Source: a virus
Length of the DNA stretch: 20,461 bases
IMG/VR virus record: IMGVR_UViG_3300021432_000041
Location: 1 to 20,461 of that record
Strand: one strand, 5' to 3'
The position numbers and the translations under genes were made by a program. Below the pieces are notes generated by a model. That model ran no database searches. It was not told where the DNA came from and saw only the letters and a list, made by a program, of their open reading frames with translations. Below are positions 1 through 7,692 of the stretch, piece after piece. Numbering within the stretch: position 1 is the stretch's first letter; the number at the start of each line of letters is the position of its first letter.

Positions 1-1633
1 TAGCCTTGCTAGCGGTTCCTTGACCTCCACCTCGTTGCACCCCCTGCCCCTGGAAGGTCTGGAGCGTGCGCTGCGCCTCGGGCGTCAGGAAGCGCTGCTG
101 GAAATCGTCGCGCTTCATCGCCTGCTTGTACTGGTTCTCGGTGGCCCCGATCTTGCTCCTTAATAGCTGGGCCGTGACCGCCGCGTTCTGCTTAATCGTC
201 TGCGGTGGCAGGTTCGCGTCGAAGTCCGCCTCCGTCGTTCCGCGCTCCTTCTCGCCGCCGCCGCCCTCGATGTAGGCGCTGGCAAGCTCGGGCCCCACGC
301 GGTGCACGATGGTCTTGAACGTGGCCGCGGCAGTTTGACCGGTCTCCAAGCCAAAGCGGTTGGCGATCGAGTTCAGCACCCGCACGTTCCCGTTGTTAAG
401 AGCGTCGACCGCGTCGTTCAGGACCCCGATGTGGCCGAGGGCCGTGTTCGTGGCGTTCAGCTGCTTGCCGAGGGGGCCTCCCACCATGCTGGACATCAGC
501 TTGTTCCTGGCCGGGTACTCGGTCTCGTCGTGCTGGGGGTCCAGCTCGTTGACCCAGTAGCGAATGGCCTGGTTCTGCGGGTTGGACCTCCCCTGCGGGG
601 GCAGCTTGTCACGGTAGTCGATGATCGCCTGCACGGTGGGCCGGAGGGTAGCCGGCACGCTGCCGATGGCCTTCGGGGCCTCGGTCGCGGGGCCCGCGCC
701 GCCGGGGTTCTGGGAGCCCGCGGCCCCGGGGATCAGCGGGTTGTAGGTGGCTTGGACGTTCGTCCGGTTGATCGCCTCCTGCTTCGCGACCTGGATCTTG
801 TTGGCCTGTACCTGCGGGTTAACTTCTTTTTGAATACCTGCCACGAACTGCCCGGCCTGGTCGATGGCCTTGTTCGCCTCCTCGACGTCCCCGCGCTTCA
901 GGGCGAAGTTCACGCGGCCCTTGGCCTGTACGTTCATCGCCGCGTTCTCCTTGCCCGGCAGCATCTGGTCGATCAGGTCGTCGAAGTCGCCGGGCTTCGA
1001 GCTCTCGGTGAGCTTCGCCTTGATCTCGTTCATCTTGGCGGCCGCGTTCTCGGCCCGGGCCTTGGCGCTGGCCTCGGCCGCGTCGCTGATGGTCTTGTTC
1101 TGCGCGAGCACCTGCGAGTGCGACTGGAAGCCCTTCTCGAGCAGGTCCAGCTGGTCAGGGCCCTGGTACTTGAGCCCCTGCGCCGCCTGGGGGTCCATGT
1201 AGCCCTTCTGCACGAGGTCCTGCTTCGCAGCCTCGAAGGCCGCTGGCTGCTGTTCTGGTGGCAGCGACTTTACGTTGTCGATGTGCTGCACGACGTAGTC
1301 GTTCTTTGTTTGCTCTAAGGCCAGCTGGTCCTTCGTGAGGTTCATCACCCCCTGGTGGTAGTCAAGGATCCCCTTCTTAGCCGCGATTACCGCGTTAGCG
1401 CTCCCACCGTGCTTGCCGATCAGGTCGGGCAGGGTGTTCCCGTTCGGGTCCTTGGCGTTGTCCCACTCCTTCATGGCGGCCATGCCCGCCTGCTGGTCCT
1501 GGATGGCCTGTTGCTTGAGCTGGTAGTCCTGTTGGCCGGCCTGCAGGGCCTGGACCGACTGGGCCGTCGCCAGGAGGTTCGGGGCCTGCTCGGGCGGTTT
1601 GACTGAGAGCGCTGGTAGAGGTATCGAGGCCAT
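1..1633 (-). CDS. Putative DNA-ejection / internal virion protein (partial, C-terminus outside window)
   Basis: An open frame of 544 codons starts at an ATG at 1633 and has no stop before the left edge. The protein is hydrophilic and helical, rich in Gln, Ala, Lys and Asp, with no signal peptide or membrane segment. Residues about 190-300 look like long amphipathic helices. A Pro/Gly-rich linker lies near 305-325, followed by a more conserved-looking part with the motif FKTIVHRVGPELASAYIEGG near residue 445-465. It is the last visible gene of a P22-like morphogenesis order, directly after a gp7-like gene, which is where P22 encodes its ejection proteins gp20 and gp16. From that position and composition I infer a protein packaged in the head and injected with the DNA. 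No lysozyme or transglycosylase motif is visible in this part, but one could lie in the missing end. The Shine-Dalgarno sequence is weak; the start is 8 nt past the previous stop. Confidence 0.6.
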   Translation of the reverse strand, partial: MASIPLPALSVKPPEQAPNLLATAQSVQALQAGQQDYQLKQQAIQDQQAGMAAMKEWDNAKDPNGNTLPDLIGKHGGSANAVIAAKKGILDYHQGVMNLTKDQLALEQTKNDYVVQHIDNVKSLPPEQQPAAFEAAKQDLVQKGYMDPQAAQGLKYQGPDQLDLLEKGFQSHSQVLAQNKTISDAAEASAKARAENAAAKMNEIKAKLTESSKPGDFDDLIDQMLPGKENAAMNVQAKGRVNFALKRGDVEEANKAIDQAGQFVAGIQKEVNPQVQANKIQVAKQEAINRTNVQATYNPLIPGAAGSQNPGGAGPATEAPKAIGSVPATLRPTVQAIIDYRDKLPPQGRSNPQNQAIRYWVNELDPQHDETEYPARNKLMSSMVGGPLGKQLNATNTALGHIGVLNDAVDALNNGNVRVLNSIANRFGLETGQTAAATFKTIVHRVGPELASAYIEGGGGEKERGTTEADFDANLPPQTIKQNAAVTAQLLRSKIGATENQYKQAMKRDDFQQRFLTPEAQRTLQTFQGQGVQRGGGQGTASKA

Positions 1634-1641
1634 AAGTTATT

Positions 1642-2799
1642 TTATCCCGCCGACGCTAGGTCGGCCGTGCTGATCACGCCCTGGCTAGGCGACGGGATGT
1701 TGTACCCGTTGCCGGGGCTTTGGTAGGGGGCACCACCCCCGCCGTACTGGCTCATCAGGGCATACTGCCCGGCGAGGCCCCCGAGGTTCTGCACGGCGCC
1801 GCCGTAGGCGTTGGCAGCGCCAACGTAGCCGCTGGCGGTGGCCGCCCCCGCGTTGTTAAGCTGTTGGCCGATCTGCCCGGCCGACGTCAGGAGCGTGTTC
1901 CCCACTTGTCCCGCGGACTGCAGGCCCGTCTGGCCTAGCTGCTGGGCCGAGACCTGCGCGGTGCCCGCGAGGGCCGCGAGGCGGTTGTACTCGTTCGCCT
2001 GCTGCTGCTGGAACTGGTTGTAGCTCTGCTGGTATTGGCCTAAAGCCCGGTTGTACACGTTCTGGTACTCGTTCGACGCGTAGTCCTGCCCGTACCGCTG
2101 GATGCCCGCGGCCGTGCCCCCGGTGAGTAGGGTTCCTTGGGCGGCCGCCGAGTTCTGCAGCGCCTGCATCCCTTGCTGGAGGCGGAACTGGTAGCCCGGG
2201 TCGTTCACCTCGGTGGCGGCGGTGGGCGCCACGAAGGGGCCTCCCTGCCAGCCTTGGGACAAAGACCCCGGAGCGCCAAGCCCTGGGTTCACCAAGGAGG
2301 ACAGCGGGACCGTTCGGCCGTTGGCTTGCGCCGGGGCCGTAGGGCCACCGAGGCGGACGCCGGACACCGGCTGCCTGGCCCCCGCGGGGAGGTCAAAGAT
2401 CTGGTTGCCCTTGCCTTGCGCTAGGGCCGTGGCCGGGTTCGCGAAGGCCGGGTTCTGGTACGCGGCCATGGGGCCCGTGATAGCCAGCTGACCGGTCTGG
2501 GGATTGATAGTGGTGGGCTGGAACTCGTTCCCTTGCACCGGGACCCCGAGCAGGCTCTCGAGGTTGGCCAAAGCGCCCTCCTCCCCCTGGAGGATCGGGG
2601 CCTGGGTCTGCTGCGTTTGGTTGTAGACCTGCTCCTGAAAGTTTAGGGCTTGTTGAGCCGATTGAGCCTGCAACTCGGCGGCCGTCGTAGCAGCGGCTGC
2701 CTGGGTAGATGCCGCGGACGTCGCGGCCGAGCCCCCGATGAGGGCCCCGCCGATGGAGCCCGCGGCGGCAAGACCTCCGGCGATCGCTAGTGGTGGCAT
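1642..2799 (-). CDS. DNA transfer/ejection-type protein (P22 gp7-like position), Gly/Ala/Gln-rich
   Basis: This is a 385-residue protein. The N-terminus is a Gly/Ala-rich hydrophobic stretch (residues about 5-35) without a basic n-region, unlike a Sec signal. It is followed by a Gln/Ala-rich helical zone, then the motif DPGYQFRLQQGMQALQN and a long Tyr/Gln/Asn-rich helical segment (YNQFQQQQANEYN). This layout, with a glycine-zipper-like N-terminus and a GYQFRLQQG core, is one I associate with podoviral proteins annotated as DNA transfer or internal virion proteins. Its place between the tail genes and the large ejection protein fits. The ATG at 2799 overlaps the upstream stop as TAATG and has a good AAGGAG 6 nt upstream, so translation is probably coupled. 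The mechanism is inferred: such proteins are thought to leave the capsid and help form the trans-envelope DNA channel. Confidence 0.65.
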   Translation of the reverse strand: MPPLAIAGGLAAAGSIGGALIGGSAATSAASTQAAAATTAAELQAQSAQQALNFQEQVYNQTQQTQAPILQGEEGALANLESLLGVPVQGNEFQPTTINPQTGQLAITGPMAAYQNPAFANPATALAQGKGNQIFDLPAGARQPVSGVRLGGPTAPAQANGRTVPLSSLVNPGLGAPGSLSQGWQGGPFVAPTAATEVNDPGYQFRLQQGMQALQNSAAAQGTLLTGGTAAGIQRYGQDYASNEYQNVYNRALGQYQQSYNQFQQQQANEYNRLAALAGTAQVSAQQLGQTGLQSAGQVGNTLLTSAGQIGQQLNNAGAATASGYVGAANAYGGAVQNLGGLAGQYALMSQYGGGGAPYQSPGNGYNIPSPSQGVISTADLASAG

Positions 2800-3137
2800 T
2801 ATAGCTCCTTGGACCAGACTTCAAGGTCCGTCTTCGTGCAGCCTAGGCGCCTAAAGTAGCGGCCCATAGCCTCGTTGACCGCGTAGCCGAACAGCTTAGT
2901 ACAGCCGAACTTCTTCGCTTCGGTGCCCGCAGCCTCGATTAGCTTAGCCCCTAGACCGATGTGTCCCGGCGCCTCCCAAACTCCCTCAGCGTGGAGAGGC
3001 TGGGCTAAAAAGATACACCCAACGATGCGGCCATTGTCACGGGCCACTAAAGCTATGCTGTTCGCCGGGCTAAGGCAGCCAATCTCCATCGGCGGCAGCT
3101 CCCCATACCGCTCCGGGGGTAGGACCTCAATCTTCAT
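2799..3137 (-). CDS. Small GNAT-like acetyltransferase-fold protein
   Basis: This 112-residue protein resembles the GNAT fold. A beta strand with NGRIVGCIFL (residues 35-44) is followed by GHIGLGAKLIEAAG (58-71), which matches the acetyl-CoA pyrophosphate-binding loop and its helix. The segment MGRYFRRLGCT near 91-101 resembles the conserved late-GNAT helix with a bulky residue and LG. The protein is shorter than typical GNATs (about 140-180 residues), so the N-terminal part is reduced. The ATG overlaps the upstream stop as ATGA, and the gene sits between tail and ejection genes. As far as I recall, T7 gp13, an internal virion protein, has also been related to the acetyltransferase fold, so a structural rather than catalytic role is possible. 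The substrate is unknown. Confidence 0.6.
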   Translation of the reverse strand: MKIEVLPPERYGELPPMEIGCLSPANSIALVARDNGRIVGCIFLAQPLHAEGVWEAPGHIGLGAKLIEAAGTEAKKFGCTKLFGYAVNEAMGRYFRRLGCTKTDLEVWSKEL

Positions 3138-3439
3138 ACGGCCACCGGCTGGTCAGTCGAGTAAACGCGCCAAAAGCCATTCGAAAAGTACACCGGGACA
3201 CCCGTTCCGGCCCCTGGTCCCTCGCCCACCTTGCGGCCGTTGGTCGCGAAGGCGATCGAACCTTCCGTGATCGGGGGCCCCATCGGCAAGTTGACCCTCG
3301 TGTAGCTGGTCAGGGTCACGATCTTAAACTCCAGGTTCTGGAGGTACTTCAAAAAGGGCCATGTAATCAGCCGCTTCTCGTCGGTGATCGGGCCCCGGAG
3401 GTAGCCGGAGGGTGAGACGGGTTGTGATAGGCTAGGCAT
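3134..3439 (-). CDS. Small phage tail/structural protein, unknown function
   Basis: This 101-residue protein has no signal peptide or membrane segment. Two parts look familiar from small phage structural proteins: an early ITWPFLKYLQNLE helix (residues about 25-37), and a late Gly-rich segment with GRKVGEGPGAGTGVPVYF (about 69-86) followed by a YFSNGFWRVYS beta hairpin. Together they suggest a helical base with a small beta tip. The ATG lies two nucleotides after the stop of the fibre-like gene and lacks a clear Shine-Dalgarno, so it probably depends on translational coupling. The stop overlaps the next start (ATGA). By position it could attach or cap the tail needle or fibre. I do not recognise a named family. 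Confidence 0.55.
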   Translation of the reverse strand: MPSLSQPVSPSGYLRGPITDEKRLITWPFLKYLQNLEFKIVTLTSYTRVNLPMGPPITEGSIAFATNGRKVGEGPGAGTGVPVYFSNGFWRVYSTDQPVAV

Positions 3440-3441
3440 TG

Positions 3442-5445
3442 TCAGTAAAGGATCATAACCGGGGTATACGGCGGTGCCCCGAACCCCGTCGCAGCCGCGC
3501 TCTCCACCACCGTTATGCTGCCCGGAAGAACCCCGGCGGTCGACGTCGACGCCGTGGTGTAGTTAAAGTATAAGCCCGCCTGATTGTTTACCTGAATGGC
3601 GCCCGTAGTAGAGCCACTGCCCCCGGTGGTGCCAGTGAAGGCTAGGAGATATTCCCCGGCGGGGAAAGTCACGGTGCCCTGTAAGAACGCCGCGTCTAGG
3701 GCCCCGGTCGGGCTCCAGGTGATCGCCCCCAGGTTCGCCTTTAAGACCCCGGCCTTGGTATAGATGCCTACGTCGTACTTGTGCCCGGCAACTACGTCGT
3801 TAATGGCGACGTCTACGACGATCCGCGAAAAACTAGCGGCGGGCAGGGAGAACGGTACCAGGACGATAACGTCGGTGGTACCCGTGTTGTTGAGGCTCGT
3901 CTGGCTGGCATAGATTGAATACGGAAGAAACTTACCACCTGAAAAGGTCCCGGCGTTTGCCAGGACGAACGCGGTGGTCGCGAGCTGCGTGGTGTTCGTT
4001 CCCGGCGCCGCCGTCGGGGCCGTGGGTACGCCGGTAAAGTTTGGTGAGGCGATGGGCGCGACCTGCACCCAGCCGGAGGCCCCCACGCCGCTGACCTTCA
4101 TCCACAGGGCCGGGGCACCACCCGCATCCAGCTGGGAGTAGAAGCTGCCCACCTGCGCGGTTATCACCCCAGCTGGGGATCCGATGTCCTGGTACCAGCA
4201 TGGAACGCCGTTTGCCCCAACTAGGTTCGCGCAAATGCGGCCGCCCGCGCTTAAGTTGCCCGCGCCGTCGTCGAGCGTGCTGTTGCCGGTAATCAGCGAG
4301 GACCCGGCGACCAAGATGGCAACGTGGCCTGCTCCGTCGTCGGTCATGCTGCCGTTGCCCAGCGTATTAACACCGGTGGCCACCGGCACTTTACCGGGGG
4401 TCAACGTGCCGCTAAGGTTACCCCCGCCACCCCCACCTGACCCCATGCCTCGTTCCGTAAAGTACTCGGAGCCGTCCGAGGTCACGTACAAGCCCTGGTT
4501 TTGAGCAAGGGTAACATTGGAGAACGAGTTATCGACGTCCAGCCCGTTGCCCGAAACGGTCAGGTTCGAGGCGCTTAAGTTCTCGATGAAGACCGTCCAT
4601 TGGTTGTAAGGCGCCACCATCGGCAAGGTCGTCGTGCAGGTGGCCGGGCAGTTCATCGAGATCAGCTTGCCGATGTCGTTGGTCATCACCAGGTACGACT
4701 GCGTCTGCTCGTTGACCCCGCCTAGCGGGATGAATGTGTGCTGCACCGGGGGAGGCACCGTGCCCGCGGGGGCGGGAGCCCCTTCCATGACGGCGAGGCC
4801 CATCACGACGCCGTTCGAGCTGGTGTTCGTCCACGTAGGCGCCGTTCCGGAGGCCGTGTTGATGGCGCCGGCGACCCCCGCGTTGACTGAGAAGTCGGCG
4901 GGGCTAGAGTAGGGGGCGGTGATGCCCGAGACCGTCCCCGAGGCCCCAATTGCCTGCACGATCACGTCGTTCGCCCCCGTTAGAGCCAAGGGCGTCCCGG
5001 GGAAGTTGGTCTGGGCTGAGGCTACCTGGCGGCTGCCACTTGAGTCGAAGTTGACGACCGGGTTCGTGTGGCTGTACTCCAAGACCTCGACCGTCCCGGA
5101 GTTGACCGCCTGGCTCCAGGTCACGACGACCGGGCCGGCCGTCGCCATGCTGTTCAGGGTGTAGGCCGCGTCAACCGACCCGTTCAGCGTGTTGTCGAAC
5201 TGGTTACAGTTCACGCAGTGGGTAAAGCTCCCGCCCGGCGTCACGCTGGAGATGGCGGTCAGCGACGGCAAGTTCGGCAGGCCCACGACGATGACCACGT
5301 CCCCCGGCAAGATCGGCTGGATCAGGGTCACCGAGCACTGGGTGGTGTTCGGGCAAGTGGTGTTCTGCGGGTGCTGGACGAGGGTCCAGCTGGCCCAGGC
5401 CTGGGAGCAGAGCAAAATCGGGATCAGCCAAAGTAATCTCTTCAT
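3442..5445 (-). CDS. Exported tail-fibre-like chimera: Sec signal + secreted beta-sandwich + phage fibre repeat + C-terminal beta head
   Basis: This 667-residue protein starts with a clear Sec signal peptide: MKR, a hydrophobic LLWLIPILL core and likely cleavage after AWA (residue 19). Residues 20-222 form a beta-rich domain (ISSVTPGGSFTHC, VVVTW, VEVLEYS) of a kind I associate with bacterial surface proteins. A second beta domain (about 235-330) ends in a poly-Gly linker. Residues 468-495 hold a typical phage fibre repeat (NFTGVPTAPTAAPGTNTTQ, then LATTAFV). The last 170 residues look like a jelly-roll receptor-binding head. The mature part has eight cysteines in four close pairs (31/37, 77/80, 266/270, 405/416). 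I chose the ATG at 5445, which overlaps the gp10-like stop as TGATG with GGGAG 4 nt upstream; a GTG one codon earlier is the alternative. It stands where P22 encodes its tail needle. Whether it is a virion fibre or a cell-surface protein is open. Confidence 0.7.
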   Translation of the reverse strand: MKRLLWLIPILLCSQAWASWTLVQHPQNTTCPNTTQCSVTLIQPILPGDVVIVVGLPNLPSLTAISSVTPGGSFTHCVNCNQFDNTLNGSVDAAYTLNSMATAGPVVVTWSQAVNSGTVEVLEYSHTNPVVNFDSSGSRQVASAQTNFPGTPLALTGANDVIVQAIGASGTVSGITAPYSSPADFSVNAGVAGAINTASGTAPTWTNTSSNGVVMGLAVMEGAPAPAGTVPPPVQHTFIPLGGVNEQTQSYLVMTNDIGKLISMNCPATCTTTLPMVAPYNQWTVFIENLSASNLTVSGNGLDVDNSFSNVTLAQNQGLYVTSDGSEYFTERGMGSGGGGGGNLSGTLTPGKVPVATGVNTLGNGSMTDDGAGHVAILVAGSSLITGNSTLDDGAGNLSAGGRICANLVGANGVPCWYQDIGSPAGVITAQVGSFYSQLDAGGAPALWMKVSGVGASGWVQVAPIASPNFTGVPTAPTAAPGTNTTQLATTAFVLANAGTFSGGKFLPYSIYASQTSLNNTGTTDVIVLVPFSLPAASFSRIVVDVAINDVVAGHKYDVGIYTKAGVLKANLGAITWSPTGALDAAFLQGTVTFPAGEYLLAFTGTTGGSGSTTGAIQVNNQAGLYFNYTTASTSTAGVLPGSITVVESAAATGFGAPPYTPVMILY

Positions 5446-7253
5446 CACGCTCCCTTTCGCACTTGGTGCGGTAATCGCTCGGTCGGTTGGAACCCGGGCG
5501 TCGCCTTCAAATAAGCGTCCACGATCCGGAAGGGCACTGGGTCGGACATCGTGATCTCATAGGTCCTCAGCCGGGACCTGCCTAGGCGGCGCCAGATGAC
5601 CCTAGTTTTAAACTTGCCCGCCTGCCCGAAGCCCAGCGCGTAGAAGTTAGACCAGGTATGGCCCCCGTCGTCCGACCAGCGGAGGCTGACCAGCGGGTCC
5701 CGCCCTAACTGGAAGGGGTTTCCTGGGGTCAAGACGAGGTTTCCGTTCACCGTCACCTGCAGGAGCCAGACCAGGCTTCCCGAGGGGCTCGAGATTAACT
5801 GCACGCTCTGCGGCAGGTTCGGCAAGAACGGCACCTGGGTCGTGGTCAGGTTCCCGAAAGTGTCCACGCCGACCTTCCAGGAAGTAGTCGCGGGCGTTGA
5901 ATTATTGTCGTCAAGCACGAGCGAGCCCACGACGCCGAAACCTACCGGGGTAGTCGTTAGAAGCCCGGTGTCCGTCGCCCCCAGCTGCCAGACCTGCCCG
6001 TTCGAGTCCTGCAGGTTGATCACCGTGGGGGCCTGGTTCCCGGGCAACGGGGGCATCGGGCCCACGCCGGTCTCAAGGTCCAGCTGCAGCTGGTGGTGGA
6101 ACACCCACTCCGCCTCGGTGGCGACATGCGGCGCCCGCCGCAGCCGACGGATGGGGTGCCCGAAGTCGTCGAAGAAGCTGATGTCCATCTGGTAGACGGT
6201 GCCAGTCTTCCAATCGCCCACGAGGTGCTTGCCGAAGGCGTAGCAGTGGCACTGGCTGCGGTGGGCAATGGGCCCAAGTGATGGGTCTAAAAAGTCCCAC
6301 TCGTGCCACATGCCGGTGGCGACATCGTAGACCCAGGTGACGGACTGGGTCGGAAAGTACAGAACGACGAACGTGTGGCCCTGGTCCTGAAACGAGTAAG
6401 CGATGAGGTCCTGGGTCACCGGGTACCGGCTCCACGCGAACTCCACCGCGTGGTTCGACACGCGGGTCGGGGTATATCCGTTGTTCCGCCAAAAGATCAG
6501 GGCACCGCGCTCGTCCTGCCCGCTCCAAAAAACTGAGTTGTCGGCCCGGACCATGCCCGCCAGGGCGTTCGAGCCCTGCTCAATGTAGGCGCCCGAAATC
6601 GGCACGAAGGGCGACTGCTGGGCCCCCGAGTTGTAGTAGACCACCCCCGCCTTCGACCCCATCAGGGCCAGCTCGCGGTGCGCCACGATCGCCGACACGA
6701 TGTTGTCCGTGAAGACCGAGACCTGCTCTGCGTTCACCGCCTGCCAGGTGCTGCCGTCCAGCAGGTTCGACACGTAAAACACCTGCGAGTTCGCCTGCAG
6801 GGCCAGGAAGAAGCCGTCGGAAAACCCCACCCAGGTGATGGGCCCGTTGAACTGGGCCATGTTTACCGGGGTCACGACGTTGGTCATCAAGTTCATCAGG
6901 TAGAGGTTCCCGTTCGACACGATCAGCAGCTGCACCTGGTTGGCGGTGATGAAGATGGGCCCACTCTCCACCGGGTTCAGGTTCCCGCGCTTCACGACCG
7001 TGCCGTTGGCGAACACCTCCCAGAGGAATAGGCCCGCCGCGAAGACGCGCCCGTTCTGGGCGAAGAGCTGCGGCACTGAAGGCTCGCCGGCGAGGGTCGC
7101 GAACGCCTTGAGCCCCGGCCTGGGGTAGAGCGCGAACAGGCTCTTGCCCTGCTGGGACTCCACGAGTTCCGGGTACATGTTCACGCACCGCTCGTCGTCG
7201 ACGTTCGGGGCCTGCGAGGTATAGCTGGGACCAACAAACGCAAACCGGCTCAT
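5445..7253 (-). CDS. Packaged DNA stabilisation protein, P22 gp10-like tail factor
   Basis: This 602-residue protein has no signal peptide. The N-terminus (FVGPSYTSQAPNVDDERCVN) and the central segment ISGAYIEQGSNALAG plus WSGQDERGALIFW (residues 219-255), followed by GYTPTRVSNHAVE, are the pattern I know from P22 gp10-type tail proteins. The C-terminal part (LRWSDDGGHTWSNF, then FKTRVIWRRLGRSRLRTYEI) is also typical. In P22, gp10 forms a hexameric ring below the gp4 ring and helps seal the packaged DNA. P22 gp10 has 472 residues; here most of the extra length is a three-fold repeat module at residues 411-521. The ATG at 7253 lies just after the stop of the small exported gene with only a weak GGTGG upstream. 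The stop overlaps the next gene. Confidence 0.85.
   Translation of the reverse strand: MSRFAFVGPSYTSQAPNVDDERCVNMYPELVESQQGKSLFALYPRPGLKAFATLAGEPSVPQLFAQNGRVFAAGLFLWEVFANGTVVKRGNLNPVESGPIFITANQVQLLIVSNGNLYLMNLMTNVVTPVNMAQFNGPITWVGFSDGFFLALQANSQVFYVSNLLDGSTWQAVNAEQVSVFTDNIVSAIVAHRELALMGSKAGVVYYNSGAQQSPFVPISGAYIEQGSNALAGMVRADNSVFWSGQDERGALIFWRNNGYTPTRVSNHAVEFAWSRYPVTQDLIAYSFQDQGHTFVVLYFPTQSVTWVYDVATGMWHEWDFLDPSLGPIAHRSQCHCYAFGKHLVGDWKTGTVYQMDISFFDDFGHPIRRLRRAPHVATEAEWVFHHQLQLDLETGVGPMPPLPGNQAPTVINLQDSNGQVWQLGATDTGLLTTTPVGFGVVGSLVLDDNNSTPATTSWKVGVDTFGNLTTTQVPFLPNLPQSVQLISSPSGSLVWLLQVTVNGNLVLTPGNPFQLGRDPLVSLRWSDDGGHTWSNFYALGFGQAGKFKTRVIWRRLGRSRLRTYEITMSDPVPFRIVDAYLKATPGFQPTERLPHQVRKGA
5691..6023 (-). 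repeat. Three tandem 37-residue beta repeats inside the gp10-like protein
   Basis: Residues 411-521 of the gp10-like protein contain three copies of a 37-residue unit. Tryptophans at 422, 459 and 496 are spaced exactly 37 apart, each followed by Gly at +8 and Leu at +10 (W-x7-G-x-L), with TTT following in the first two copies. The module accounts for most of the extra length over P22 gp10, so it looks like an inserted beta-repeat domain exposed on the tail hub. Confidence 0.75.
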
Positions 7254-7257
7254 TTGA

Positions 7258-7680
7258 TTACCACGCCACCTGGGTGCCCGCGATGATCGCGTTGTTTACC
7301 GCGAAGGTCTCGTCCGTGTTGCGAAGCCCCTTCAGGGAGGTCAGCAGGGTGGTTAAGTTAGCCCCGGAAAGAACTCCCGACGGGCCATTCGTCGACGCCC
7401 AGGCCCCGGTCGTCAGGTTGACAGAGACGGTGACCGGAGTTGCGCTCGTGACCGTGCCGGGCACGAGGGTGACGCCCGAGACGGTGCCCTGCTTGAACGT
7501 GACCACCATGATCGGCTGCGCCGCCTGAAAGTCGATGGCAATGGACATCACGGCCGCAGCGGCGTCGTTCTCGATGGTTGAGCCTCCCTGGCTAACGGTG
7601 GTGGTGTTGGTCAACGTGATCGAGGCGTAAGCAACTGCCGCCAGTAGTGCAACTGTTAAAAGGGGAGCGAACTTTCTCAT
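7258..7680 (-). CDS. Small exported protein, unknown function
   Basis: This 140-residue protein starts with a textbook Sec signal peptide (MRKFAPLLTVALLAAVAYA, cleavage predicted after residue 19). The mature part is rich in Thr, Val, Ala and Ser, has no cysteines, and looks like a small beta domain (TLTNTTTVSQGG, then PIMVVTFKQGTVSGVTLVPG), ending in a helical LTTLLTSLKGLRNTDETF segment. The start has a good AAGGAAGG about 7 nt upstream. It lies between an exported fibre-like gene and the gp10-like gene, with gaps of 12 and 4 nt, so it is in the same transcript. I do not recognise the family. By position it could pair with the exported fibre encoded just before it. Confidence 0.6.
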   Translation of the reverse strand: MRKFAPLLTVALLAAVAYASITLTNTTTVSQGGSTIENDAAAAVMSIAIDFQAAQPIMVVTFKQGTVSGVTLVPGTVTSATPVTVSVNLTTGAWASTNGPSGVLSGANLTTLLTSLKGLRNTDETFAVNNAIIAGTQVAW

Positions 7681-7692
7681 GGCAAACCTTCC

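Noticed and set aside
302-1318. Long plus-strand frame opposite the ejection protein gene
   Set aside because: It is Leu/Val/Gly/Arg-rich low-complexity sequence, the mirror of a GC-rich coding strand, while the minus frame encodes a well-composed protein with a start and conserved-looking motifs.
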